DNA from: Taeniopygia guttata
Lineage: Eukaryota > Chordata > Aves > Passeriformes > Estrildidae
Assembly: GCF_048771995.1 (NCBI RefSeq)
Contig: NC_133030.1
Span: 54,220,001 to 54,284,000, forward strand
DNA: 64,000 bases
Reading direction: 5' to 3'
Positions 35,200 through 47,910 of this stretch are shown here, piece after piece; positions within the stretch are counted from its first letter, which is position 1; the number at the start of each line of letters is the position of its first letter. Under the pieces are notes generated by a model that saw only the letters and a program-made list of their open reading frames with translations, ran no database searches and had not been told where the DNA came from. Made by a program: the position numbers and the translations under genes.

Positions 35200-36003
35200 G
35201 TTTGGGCTACAGAAGAGCAAGGGGATGGTCATGGCACTGCCTGCAGCCCTGCAACAGACACCTGCAGTCCCTTGGCCCTAAATAGCATGTGTATTTTCCT
35301 TTCCCAGTCACACACTGGGAAAGCAAGTGCTGGCAGTACTGGGATCTGCTCTCTCCTAAGGCCTCCTTACTGATAGCAAATACTGGGATCTGCTCCATCC
35401 TTGACCCTCCTGAGACCATTTCCCTCTTCCTCTGTGTGTTTGGCCCAGTGTCTCCCCCTCTTGCATCCATTGTCCTCTCAATCAGGAAGATCAGACTCTC
35501 TGGCATCTGCAGGTGAGCAATGCCAGTTGCTAATGGGCTCACAGGCCACAGCTCTGACTTCTCTGTCCTTGGAGTTGTCCTGCTGCTGCTGTTTGCTGCT
35601 GGAATGGGAGATACTTGTGCACACTCAGGGGGATCACCAGACAGGGGCTGAAATGCTCTGCTTCCCTGCAGCCCTCTCTGTGAAGCTGCTCAGAGAGGCA
35701 GGAAGGGAATCCACGTCATGCTACCAACTGTCCTGATGACCGCGATGAGTAAGAAGCTGGCGAGGAACAGCCATCCCCTTTGTTGTGCCTCTTCTGAACC
35801 AGCATTCAGCCAGGGAAACAATGCCTAAACTGTGCTTGCTTTGCTTTGTAACTTCTTCCCTGCCAAGCAATGCTCAAGCAAACCCTGGGGATCCGTGTGG
35901 GGGTTGCAGGCAGGTGGGGGAGCTGGGCAGGACACTGTGCGCCACTGTCACACTTAAAAACTCTTGCTGACCACATCTGAGGGAAGCAAATAGAAGAAGG
36001 ATA

Positions 36004-36195
36004 AAATCCACAGATCTGCTTTGCCGGAGAGAATTACGTCCAGCGTTTGTCAGCACAATTCGTCATCCGAGGATCCCTGCGGATCCACCATGGCTCCTGG
36101 CGTCTTGGATGTCGGCCAGGGCATAGAAAATCCTCTTTCACTGCTTGTTTCTGATTCCAGGTGAAAACCCATTAAAGGCAGCCGCTTCGCCACTT
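36004..36195. promoter_or_regulatory. CpG-retaining patch
   Basis: About ten CpG in 190 bases lie in an otherwise CpG-poor region, without simple repeat structure. It is a possible enhancer or conserved non-coding element. No coding frame is supported. Confidence 0.25.
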
Positions 36196-37189
36196 CCTGC
36201 TACCACCAGGGCACTGACCTGTCAGTCACGTCCCATCACTGCAGCCATGGGATAACTGGTACCAAAGTGAAGGACTGAAAGAAATGGTTTAAAAATAGCT
36301 GCTTCTACAGCCCTTCCTTTGTGTCTGCCCGTGCCTTGCTGCCCATTGCTGATGGCAGTGGTACCCACTGCATCTCTGTGTGCCTCCTGCTCTGGGGGAT
36401 GCCCTGGTGAGAATCCCAAATCCTTTCCTAGCTGTTGCTAGGACATTGCCATTGACTTGGATGTCCGGTGTGGTCATGTCAGGTTGCCCAGCCCTTTGTA
36501 CTCATCCTGCACATATGCCTAGGCAAGCCAAGTGGTGCCAGAGCCCAAAGGCAAGGCATTAGCACAGTTGCAAAGCTAAACTGGCTTTTTCATAGGAAAT
36601 TAATGTCTTTGGTGTAGAAGTGAGATTGTTATCCACAGGCCAAGCTCTCCTACGGAAGTAGTGGGAATGGTTAAAACCACAGTGTGCTTTGGGCCTCAGC
36701 TCTGGCTTAAAAATAGGCCAGAGCATGCCAAGTCCTTTCAGCCTCACAGCTGGTGGGTAACCCTTTGCAAATTGTACTTGTCACATACATTTCAAGTGGG
36801 AGCTTGCCTGTAGGAAGGGCAGCCTGTCTGTGGGCTGCACAAGATTACATTTGGCCCCAAAATTGTTCATAGGGTGCAGTACTCAGCTCTAATAATGTAA
36901 CAGGGCAGCCCAGAAAAGTTTTACTTTTCTGATATGTATATTTTTTTGCACATGAACATGATTTGTTTGTTTGCAGTCCAGCCTGGTTTTAATCACTTTG
37001 AATTAAGCAGCTGATCTTATTACCAATCCAACTATGAGAAGGCTTACCACAGGTTCCTTGGCACATGACAGAGATTACTCTATCGGTGCAGCCACATCCA
37101 AGTAACGTGACGTATCCTCTCAGAGCTATTTTCATCTTCACCCTCCTTTGGGATCTTGATCCTTTGGTTTCTCCAGCCAGTGACCAACT

Positions 37190-37277
37190 AAAACCTTCTT
37201 AACGCTACGGAAACCCCAACTACGTAATCGGGCAAAACCTTCTTAATACTACGGAAACCCCAGCAACGTAATCAGAC
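37190..37277. repeat. 44-bp tandem duplication
   Basis: Two adjacent 44-bp copies (37190-37233, 37234-37277) starting AAAACCTTCTTAA differ at seven positions. Each keeps CTACGGAAACCCCA and ACGTAATC blocks with several CpG. It is unrelated to CR1 or to the GC-rich minisatellites near ANKRD9. Confidence 0.9.
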
Positions 37278-39092
37278 GAAGGGAAAAGCTCTGCCATTTC
37301 TTGTGGCAGACGTCATTTGCTTCCTAGGGCTTTCATTAAATTGAGGGCAAGATAATTTTGACATAATGGACCTGACTGTGTGTGTAATTAAAAGCAAAAT
37401 AAAAATAGGCACTATCAGGGAGTACACTGAACATAGTCTAGTGCTGGGTTTGAGCATGAGATTGAAGATGGGCAAAGAGCACGTCCTCTTTCTTGAACAG
37501 AGCTGAAGGATACAGGGTTTACTCCAGTCCTTGCAAAGAATTCGTGCATGGGTTTAACGCTGAACACTTACCAGTCTCCTCTGGAAAAAGGCAGGCTCAG
37601 GACTAAAGGTCAGCAGAGTTTAGACAACAGCTCCAGATCCCTGGTGGGCTGGAGCAGCACAGCTGCCACTTCACTTTTAGCCTCTGGGATCTTCATGAAC
37701 AAGTCAGAGAGAAATGCCTAATGTCCTATTTAGCTAAAACTGCACATCTTCAGAGTGAAGTAAGGAATGAGGAGAGTCATGGGTTTTGTGGTAGGGGTGC
37801 TGGGCTGGAATATACACACTCTATGTCCCCCTCTCACCACAGGTACATCACTGATCTTCAGTTTAATCTCTCTGCCACCAGTATCCCTTCTGCACACAGG
37901 ATGCAGTGACGCTGCTTTGACCATCCTGTTTCAGCTGGCGAGTTCTTTAGGTCAGGGATAATATGCAAGTATGCTGTTCTGGTCCTTGGGGTCTGGGCTA
38001 GGCATGGGGAACCCTCTGCTGCTCTGCTCTGTTAGACAGGGGACAGAGACCGGTCATCCTGTGCAGAGACACGGCGGCACAGCTGCTGGCAGTCACTAGA
38101 CAGGATTTGTTCTCCTTTGGTGAGGACATGCCATGTGAGGAGGCGGATGGCAGCCCCAGGCACTCTGTTCAGCTCTGATGAATAATAGCTGTTGCTGACA
38201 CCTCGTGGAAGCCTCACACAAACATTTTCTCAAAAACCTTTCGGTTTCATTTCTTCTCCTGCTGCTTGTTCCCCTGATGAGCTTGTCCTTCGTTTCTGTC
38301 ATCTCAGGGCCCTTGGCTACCTGCAGCACCAGGGATGGGAAGGCAGCAAGGAAAGTTGCCTGAGGCTGCCTGATAAGCAGTAGTGCACATCTTCCTGCAT
38401 GGTGGTGAGTGAGGGCTGTTCATCCCGTATGGCTGTTGCACATCAGATGCAGAGATGAAAGCACCTCCTTGCTATATCCACCTGGGTCTGTAACACCTGG
38501 GTCATGTACATGCCTTTTGTGTGTCTCTTCACCCATCTCCATTTTTTAGGGGAGCATTTTCGAAAGTAGTTGTCCTCTCATTTCAGAATATCAAATCAGT
38601 TTGGAAAAGATAGAGAAGTTTTTCTGGAAAGTGCAAAAATATTTTCATTTGATAAACAAGACAGCTGATTAGAGAGTCAGCAGTGATCTGGGTTGGGGCA
38701 ATCCTCCTGACTCCCTTGCTGGAATCATCAGACAACATTGCCCTGTCCAGGTGAGGAGCCACAGGCTTGAACCATGCCCTGTTCTCATGACTCACCATTG
38801 CACTGTCTTGCATCCACATCTTTTTCCTCCTCAGTCTTCATTTGTATTACAGTCAGCCTCTGCTTGCTTGACTTTGTGTGAATCACAATTTCACACTGAG
38901 CCAGAGCTACCCATAACCTTGACTGCTCTGCTTTCTCTGCTGTGTTATAGGGTTAGCTCCATCCTGATCCATGCATGAAACAAAAATCTGCTTTGGAAAC
39001 AACAAAGTAAGCAAATCTTCCCTTGTAATTCTTGTTTCCTGGTTTTGCTGAGCAAATTCCAAAAATCTGCTTCTGAAATGGTTCTTGGTGGA

Positions 39093-39255
39093 GTAGGTTG
39101 CCCAGAGACCTTGGGGAGTCTCCTTCCCTGAAGGTGTTAAAAAGCTGCTGGACACAATCCAGAGTAATGTGCTCCCAGGGACTCTGCTTGAGCAGGGGGG
39201 TTGTACTAGATGACCTTCAGTGGTCTCTTCCAACCTTACTCATTTTTGATTCTTG
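39093..39255 (+). mobile_element. CR1 LINE 3' fragment
   Basis: The segment reads GGTTGCCCAGAGACC, CCCTGAAGGTGTTAAAAAGC, CTGCTTGAGCAGGGGGGTTG and CTTCCAACCTTACTC, and ends near GATTCTTG. This order is the CR1 3' terminal region in the + direction, with a decayed terminal octamer. It is 5'-truncated and diverged. Confidence 0.92.
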
Positions 39256-40498
39256 AGAGCCCAAATGAAGCTCTGATACATTTTGTTTTGGAAAGGAAAT
39301 CTCTCCAGTGGCTCTGTAGGAAGTATGTAATGTGAGGGTTGACTGCTGTCAGACATCAGTCCCAGCTGATGAGAGGCTGACTAAATCTCTCAGCTGGTGT
39401 CATGGATTTGTTGATGTTGCCCATGAGTGGGATTACCCAATTTTTAAGGCTTTGAAACTTATTTTTTATTCTGGTTCCTTGATAAAGTGGTCTGGCAGAG
39501 TGAGGTGGGTAGCAAGGTGATGAGCTCCTTCTGCTGCAGGTGTTTTGCAAGCTCTCAGGGATGCTCACAGGCTGTCATCAGTGTCCTCTTCACCTTGGCT
39601 GGGTTCACAGCTCACGTCTCATTAAGCCTTGATTTTGGCACCTGTAATAAAAGAACCACATTCATCCTTTTAGAAATTTAGGGAAATCCCCAGAGCTACA
39701 GCAGAGATTAAATTTCATCCAGCATATCACAGAGGGAAGCTGAAAAGTGTGCTTGGGCCTTAAAAGTCTACAGAGAACCTTTTGGGACCTTTTCTGTTTC
39801 ATAAGCAAGTGGTCAAGAGGGGTCAGAGAGCTCCTGGTGCCTGTGGGTGATTTTGGCCTTCAGCTTGATGTTGGTTGTTAAAAATATTTTCCCAGATGTA
39901 TTAATACGACCAGACTGGATTGCATCTGAGCTGAACATTGTGAGCCTGAGGCAGGACATAAATATAGAAGCAAAACAGGCTGACATAAGAGTCATCTGTC
40001 CTCTTCTACGCAAGAAGTGAAGGGGAAAGAGAAGGGAACTTACTCTGTTGCAATTTTTAGATACTTTCAGGAATTAGCCTGAGCCTCAGAGAGTGCCTGC
40101 CTGGGGTCCTGAGGCACAGAAGCCCCCACATATCCCTCTCTCAAACCCTGGTGTGCTGTGCCAGAGGATTGCACACTCAGCACCATTTTAACCCAGGCTT
40201 AGATCTGCCTAGACAAGGTCTGCAATCAGGAGTAACTATTTGTTTAATGTGTTTGTCTAACAGGATTACCCTTATCATAATGATATAGCAACCTGGCCTT
40301 GGTAGAACAACCCCCAAGGGCACAAGGGGTCATGTCCTTGTGTCCATTGCCCCAAATATGCACAGCATAGCTTGTCTCTTATCATGCAATATCCAGCTAT
40401 GCTTCAGTTGGCATTCAGTGCTCTGATTTGGGAAAGAGAAATTGTGCCAGGTGTTGCTGCCTGCTGACATCACACTTGGCATTTCTCTCCCCACCTAG

Positions 40499-40512
40499 AA
40501 AAAAAAAAAAAA
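40499..40512 (+). repeat. Poly-A tract (A14)
   Basis: This is a run of fourteen A followed by TCAATAATATTC. No retroposon body is recognised upstream. Confidence 0.7.
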
Positions 40513-41879
40513 TCAATAATATTCAAAAGTTAGAAAAATGATGCAATGTTTTATAATTAGAGAATAGGATGGCTTCCCCACTGGGAATTGCTCTGAACAG
40601 ACGCTTGACTGAATTAAATGTGAATTTGTTGCCCTGGCTCCCTAAGAACCAATGAATTGCCTGCCTTTTGTATTGTATATCATGAACATGCCTTAAAATC
40701 CTTACAAAATCATCTGTTTGTCTATAAAAGTACATTCAATTTTGCTACTTAAAACATTCAAGGAAGGTTCAGGATGAAAGCTCAGTTTTCCTGTAGATAA
40801 CTAGGATAAAGGTTTTGGTAAGGCAGAGCCTGGCACCATAGAGGATTGGTACCCAGACTTATTCACTCCAGTTTCTGGCCAGGTTGGGGACACTTCCTTG
40901 TTCCCTGTTGGTGTCATTTTAAACCCTGCACTTTTCAGGCTGGTGGATGTGAGCCTGTCCTCACCAGCTCCCGGGCTATTTGTGGAAGCAAAACCTCTCG
41001 CTCACTATGTTGCCAGTTCCAAAACAAGCAGGATCCTCTGTTTATAATGTTCTATAATTGGCCTGAATGAAACCTGTGGTTCAGGCTGTAGGGCCCAGGA
41101 CTGCTGATGCAGCAGCACCCTAATTCCAAGCAATGCTGCTGGGAATGCCAAAATGGCTTTGCATAAAGCTGAGGGATGTGTAGGTACATAGTGTTAGCGG
41201 TATGTTCACAAGCTCCTGTTTCTGGAGCAGGCTGTGCTTGTCAGGGCTGTGTAGATCCCCTTCTCTAGATGAGGTTTGCTGGGATGGAGCCTCCTTGGAG
41301 CAAAGCAGAGATATCCTCTTTCTGCAGCAGCTTCACTGTGTAGAGGCTTGGGTTGCCATGGGGAGCATTACCCTAACCATCTTTTTTTTTCTTTTTTTCC
41401 CCAAGGCATTTGTAGCTGGTATGTGAGTAGGGCTCTGTGACTCAGAAATTACCTATCCAACCATTGGGCCTAAATTATTTGAGTTCAGCTCTGATTAGTG
41501 TACATTTATTTTGGTGGCATGTGTGGCTGTTCAGACCCTGCTGGTCAACATGGAACTGTTCTGACCTTGTAGCTCATCGCAGGACAAACTCCTGTCTAAA
41601 ATAAAGCAAAGTAGCCCACTCACTTTTGTTTAGAGACTGGTACACACAGTATAATGCTCACCCAAAAGTTGTATTTGATCTGGCTTTGGTATAAGAAAGC
41701 CCTCTGCTATTTCAGCTCTAAAACACAATGGATATGTGGCCGAGCAGAAAGATTAAAAAAAGAACTGGCCAATGCTTTGCGTGTCTTAGAGGACTTATTT
41801 TTATTCCCATTTGTTCATTCTCTCTGCTCTTGGCTGCTGCTGGGTCTGTTGAAATAACAAACAGGGATGAAGAAAGAGG

Positions 41880-42000
41880 GCAGCTCTGTCGTGAGCTTCC
41901 TTCAGTGGGAAGCGGCTGCGGTGCAGCAGTTAACTCCAACGGCGCCTGCAGCCTCCGCAGCTCTGCCGCCAGCAACCCAACGGGAAACTCGTCCTGTTTT
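41880..42000. promoter_or_regulatory. Small CpG-enriched patch
   Basis: About nine CpG in 120 bases sit in GCGGCTGCGG and ACGGCGCC type contexts, surrounded by CpG-poor DNA. It may be a regulatory element. The overlapping frames show no recognisable domain. Confidence 0.25.
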
Positions 42001-45000
42001 TCTGAAAAAAGATTGGATGATCAGTCAAAAGCCTTTTTGCTGCAGAGTGGTGTTTAGAAAGAGTCTCTCTTTTGCTTTGTAAAAAAGTGGTCAGAAATCT
42101 TCTAATGCTGCATGCAGCTGCTCTGCTGCCAAGAAAACCTCCCGGGCCTGGTGATGAGGCCTCTGCAAAATTTCCAGTTTCTCTGTAATTACTTTCTAAT
42201 TAAATTTTCAAATCTAAGTACAATCAGGAAGTTAATCCATAGTGGGTTCATAATAGGATCTTTCCATTTGCTTTTTCTAAGTCAATAGCTATCCTCTGTG
42301 TAGAGGTGATAGATAATTTTGTGAATATAAAGGTGCTTAAAATCAGGGTAGCAATGCCTTTTACCTGACGCATTCAGCACTAGTGTAATTTCATGCACTC
42401 TCCATTTGGAAGCACTGCTTTTGCATAAAAAATTGTTGTAACTGCCTGATCAGATGTGTCCATTAGTATGTCTACTCATGGCTTATTAATTGGCTGGGGC
42501 ATTATGGTTCAAGCTTCTCTTGCCAGGATTTTCCTCTACTCCTCCACATGCAATTTAGGGAAATGAGAGGACTGATGTTTCCAAAGTGCTGCAAGAGTTT
42601 TATGATACCTCCACTGCAGAAAACAGAAATAAAAAAAGGTCTAAAAAGATGATGTAAAGTAACTGGGAGATGAGATACATGACAAAAACGTGTAAATAGT
42701 GAAGCTGAGAAACAACTGAACTCAGCTGCTAAGCACTACACTAAGGTCAGTTTGCTCCCTGCCACCACCTGCAGGGGTCCCAGTGGTCTCCTCCCCTTTG
42801 GGTCTGCTCCCTGGATCTCTCCTATAGCCCTGCTTGGATACTGGGACCAGGACAGGCTGACTGGGCTCACCATTGCAGGGCTGCCCACAGTGGAGCAGCC
42901 ACTGTTGAGGTGAACAGAGAGTTTGGAGCACATGCAGGGTTTTTCGCTGCAGAAAGGGGTGAAGCAGACTTGGACAAAGGTCTTGGGCTCCTTCGGACTT
43001 TTTTGCAGCTCTGTAGACAGAGTCCATCCTGGCCACACGTCCCATCTGTGTACCCCAGGTTTGCCAACACAGTCTGTCACCAATGGGGGCTGTACCCAGC
43101 TCTTGTGAGTGCTGCTGTTCAGCAGCTCACTCAGAGCTGGGTACAGCATCACCTGCTGAAGCACCCAACAGTACCAGTGGGAATTTCAGTCATGCTGAGG
43201 AGCTTTGTAGGATATAGACAGAATTACTCAGGGTCGCCTCTTCACATTTCTGCTTTGTTGCTGTCAGCCTCTAGCCCCACTCTCCTGCCCCAAAACTGGA
43301 GATGGCAGAATAAGAAGTGCCTGTGTCCTGGTTTACAGCCAGGTGTTTCAGCTTAAACCACTGAAGAAAGTGAGTCTGGGATAATATACCAGTGTGATAA
43401 AAGGAGGTAAGCCTTGGAGTAAGGTCTGTGCTTGGCAGAGGTAATACTGTGGGGTCGGGTTTTTTAAATGATGTCAGCATTTGAGATCCCTTAGACTTGT
43501 GTTTTGGTTAAGCCCACAAGAAAATAAGAGTGCATTTGAGTTTACCCTGGAAACCTGGCTGCTGTCTCTGAGGCACAAATGCTCCTAGAGACAGCCTGCT
43601 CTTGCAATTCATGTATTCTGTGAAGCAGAAAGAAAAACATATTGGCCAGGGCTCAAGCACCTTTCTTGGTTGTCTTGGTGATAAGTGTTTGATAAAAGTT
43701 CAAGGTCTTTGCTTGCTTGTATAGAATAAAAGCAGCTTTGCTTAAGTTACTGCTGGCACCCATGGTTTTCCAGAGGGTGCTGATCTGTTGTTCCCAGTGT
43801 CTGGGCTATTCTTGGTGAGTGAGACAATGTTGTGTTGTGTGGGTTGTAGTTTGTCCAGTGACAGAGGTGACCTTTCAGTCTGTGGCATGCAGCAATGGCT
43901 GTGCCATGGCAAGCATTTGCAGTAAGCTGGATGCTCCCTCTGAGGGGTTGGGGCTTTGTGGAAGGAGTATGGGAAGGTGGCACAAGCCCACTGCAGTTGG
44001 CAGCCTGCTGCAATGGCCCCTGGAAGCGAGCCAAAGGTAGCTGCTGTGTTAGCACCATCATTAGGTTTCATTAGGAGGCAAGGGGAGCCTCCTTGGTGCT
44101 GCCACTTCCAGCATTTTGTTGTCTGGGGAAGAAGGGACTGGTTCTCTGATGCTTGGTTTGTGCCCTGAGAGACTTAAGTGTGTTTGAGGGCAGGATTTTT
44201 ATAGCAGAAGTGTGAGGATGGTGGTGGGGGGAGAGGTGAGGCAAGGTCAGAGCAGTGGGATGTGACAGTCAGGTTTTCTCTCAGGGCTCCAGGGGGCTGA
44301 AGCAGATATCAGAAACTGAATTCTTTGAGTCACCTGCAGTGGTGAGAATGCAGCTGCACTCCCTCTGCTGCCTTCAGCCCCTGCTCTCATGGGGCTTCCC
44401 CAGCTCCATCTGCCTGACACCATGGGCAGCTTCCCAAAGCTGGAACCTCAACTGCTTTCATTTCTGCACAGGCCAGCTAGTCATTTCCCACTTAGAAACA
44501 AACATTTTGGAGACACCAGAGAAACTGAGTCACCAAGAGGACAAAGTTCTGTTGCTTTTAAAGTGGCTCATTCACCAGTGAGTTTCACTGCACAGCAGCT
44601 CAGCCACCGCTGAACAGAAACATACAGAGAACAGGAAAACGTGCTTCTGGAGCACGTCAGTCTTTCACTCATCAAGTTGACTTCCATTTAAAGTGTTGTA
44701 CTTGAGGTGGCTTTGTTCTGAGATTTGTTTTAATCTGTCTTGAGACATCTCCTTCTTCCTTATATGTAGAGGTCTTCCTGGGTTCCTCTGAGGACGCTTG
44801 CATTGGCAGCGCAATGGAGATCTGAGGCGTGGTTGTTGCTGCAAGCTAAAGTCAAACAATTCCCCTCAATCCTTGAAAAAAAGAGGAATCTGCTCACCCA
44901 TGTTTGACTGGTGCCTGGCTTCTGCACTTTTCTAACCTTCATTTCCATTTGTGACCTGTCCATAGGTGTGTGCTCACACTTTTCTCCTGCTGGCCCGGGC

Positions 45001-45589
45001 AGGGCACCGTGCGCCTGGTGTGCAGTTCCACACTGATGTGGTTCTTGAAAATCCAGTGTGACTGAGGACATGCACAGCTTGGAGATGAATTATTGCCAAG
45101 TTTCCTGGAGTATTACTCAGCACTGCTGGAAATGGCCCCAGGGATCAACACTCTTGCAAATGATCAGCCAGCCCCTTCCTCACAGAGGTCCTTATAGGAA
45201 AATGTTTGTCTAAAGTGGAAAATTGTTTTTCAAAAAAAATCTCAGAGAGAGGGATAAATAATCAAAAAGCAGTGGGAAGCATTTAAATGAAATTTCAAGC
45301 AGCATAGTGGACATTTTAGTTGAGAGACTTATACTTGTCTCATTAACACAAAAAAATCCAAACGTAATTATTTACCTAAAGCTCTGTCACGAGGGGTGGA
45401 TGCTGCCAGCCTGCAGGGCTGAGCCAGAGCCCCAGATCCCACTGCTCGTGCTCTGTCCACAGGCTTTGGGCTGGCACAGGCACAGTGCTCCTTCTTGCCT
45501 GCCACAGCCTGGTAAACACGGCTGGCTTGTGCTCCAGCTTAGCACAAGCTCGGTCAGGCACCTGAGAAATCCAAGCCAAACCGAAGTGC

Positions 45590-45980
45590 GTTTGGCTGCT
45601 GAGGATGGAGTTGCTGTCAATTTGTTTTTCTCAGCTCAGCAGTTTCCCCTGAGATCTCCATCAACCAGCCGGTGCTCGGTGTCGCACTGTCCTGCCTCAG
45701 CTCCTCGTCCCGGGAGCTGTGTGTGTCCCCAGGCTGGCCCCGAGGGACGGGGAATATCAGATTCCTTCTGTCTTTTTGAAATTTATTTTATTTTTTTAGG
45801 ACGCTTTTCCCTAAAGTGTTTAAAGCTAGGAAAAAGCTCCAGAAGCTGTAATAAAGTCGGGACCACGATACAAATCACCAGGGCTCTTCCTACGGGCATT
45901 TCGGCCAAAGTTGACTCGCGGCGCCTGTTCCAACCTGCAGCAGCCGCGAGTGCATCAGCAGCCAAAGGTTCCCCCCTGCA
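45590..45980. promoter_or_regulatory. CpG-retaining patch
   Basis: CpG are unusually frequent, especially 45800-45970, inside the longest non-genic + strand frame (45307-46050, 247 codons). A pyrimidine tract ending in AG at 45799 could serve as an acceptor. I see no protein family resemblance, so I list it as a possible regulatory element or non-coding exon. Confidence 0.25.
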
Positions 45981-46919
45981 GCACAGTGACAGCTACTGCA
46001 GGTGCCCCATCAGCTGGAGCTCATTTATCCATGAGGACTTTTCCTGTTAAAAAAAAATAATGGAAAAAAACCCCATCTTGTGCTGATAAAATCCAGAGAA
46101 AATTCTACTTACTTCAGCAAAAGCACATGGAATTGTTAGTATCATGACAGAATTGGCAATTATTGGCACTACTTTTCCTTTGTGGGACCCCATCTGGGGA
46201 GTTTCCCAAGGAGATATGTTGGGCCATGGGTCATGATATAATGACTACGTCCACGGGTCAAAATTTTGCTCCTCACCCATGTTGAGGCATGAATAAAAAA
46301 TGGGCTAAAACTTTATGTGGTTCAAGGGACAGCTGAAAAAATTCATAGTGAAATGTGCTGAGGGACACTAAGGCAACACCACAGTCCAAGAACAGGGCTA
46401 AGAATCAAACTGCTGGAGGCAGTGGGTTTTTTGGGGGGAGAATTTTGGTTGATTCTCTGTTCTGGTAATACCCCCTCTTCTGGGTGCACCCGGGACTGGT
46501 GGACCTTCACATGATCCAGCCCCACCACCCTTGTTACCTCATGGGCATCTGTGCCAGTGCTTGCCAAAGCATTTGGGCTTGCTGTTGCTTCAAGCTCTAG
46601 CCAAATTTAGGCAAATGCAACTAAATGTACTACACAGAGGTCACAGATGAAATGCATTTTCCAAGTTTACCTGATTAGATCCTTTTCTAAAGGAAAACTG
46701 AACTGAAAAATGTGCTGGCCTTGTGCATCACCTAAACCAAGAGTATCCACATAAGTATATATTGACCTGCCCCATTTTAGGGATGCAGTGGGGCTTGGCC
46801 AGCAGTTGGCAGAGGCTGATAAAGCAGTTGGGGTGCTTTGTTCCCCTCTTACATGCACATCCCCTGAGCTCTTAGCTGGCTGCTGGCACAGCCCTCAGTG
46901 TAGCACAGACTGTGTTTCT

Positions 46920-47190
46920 CATATGAAATTCAATAAATTCAGCATTTTCAGGACCTCGGTATAATCAGGGTTTTCAATCTTCTCCTTCATTGCCTTCTAA
47001 TATACCCTCCTAACAATTAACTCTGTGTGCTGGGAGAACGCCAAATGCAGGGTAAAAGACTTCGTTTTTCTTTCCCATAATTAAATGTCGTGTTCGCTGC
47101 TGTCTTTCCCACTCGATTAAGTGTCCGTGTATGGTCTAAAATGCTCTTTGGTGAATTAGCATAAAGTCTGTCAGGATTTCAACCAACATT
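46920..47190. promoter_or_regulatory. Possible conserved non-coding element
   Basis: AT-rich sequence with retained CpG and several TAATTA/ATTAAG homeodomain-type cores (CATAATTAAATG, CTCGATTAAGTG) stands apart from neighbouring GC-richer DNA. This is a composition-based suggestion only. Confidence 0.2.
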
Positions 47191-47689
47191 CTCCCTCCCA
47201 CTGCATCTGTGCAGTTCACAGAGGGCAGCATTGGCCGGCAGCAGGGGCCTGGAGATGGGTTTATTGCAAACCTCTCCCTGGTTTCCCTCCATGCTGCAGG
47301 CCAATTGGGGCAGCTAGCTGATTAGAGTATTTTTTGTTAATTACATCTAAAGACATATTGGAGAAATATTCCCCAAGCCAGACTCTGGCAACATCTACAG
47401 CGCTGCATGTGATGGCAAAAAAATATAATCGGTTGTCAAGGAGTATTAGAAGTGTGAGTTATGGGCTGGGAGGTGAAATAGCAACTTTCCACCAGTTCAG
47501 GATGAGCTGGAAGTGAGATGATGACTGGGGTCCTCAGCATAAGATGAGCAGTGTGGTTATCCTTGTTGGCAGCCCTATGCTAGGGAATGACCACTTTCCC
47601 CAAAAAGCATTCCCTGGAGCCAGTGCACTTTTTGCCACATTCCCCATGGCTGCTCTGTGCCACTCAGTTCCAGAGTCTGTTAACTCAGC

Positions 47690-47910
47690 ACTAAACCATG
47701 TCCCAAGTGCCACTTCTGCACATCTTTTAAATACCTCCAGGGACTGTGACCCCATCGCTTCCCTGGGCAGCCTGTTCTGTGCAGCACCTGAACAGCTGCT
47801 TGTTCTAGGCAGCTTGATCCCCATTTCAGTGAAGAAATCTTTCCTCATATCCAGTCTAAACCTCCTGGCACAACCTGAAGCTGTTTTCTCTTGTTCTAAT
47901 GCTTGTTTCT
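47690..47910 (-). mobile_element. CR1 LINE fragment, ORF2 C-terminus
   Basis: Read on the minus strand it still encodes CARRFRLDMRKDFFTE, then NRLPREAMGSQSLEVFKRC, the familiar C-terminal end of CR1 ORF2. On the + strand the blocks CCAAGTGCCAC, CCTGGGCAGCCTGTTC and TCCAGTCTAAACCTCC are the matching reverse-complement consensus. About 15 residues not usual for CR1 (GIKLPRTSSCSGAAQ) sit between the two conserved blocks. The frame is open over 148 codons (47534-47980) but lacks any reverse-transcriptase part, so the copy is dead. Confidence 0.93.
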
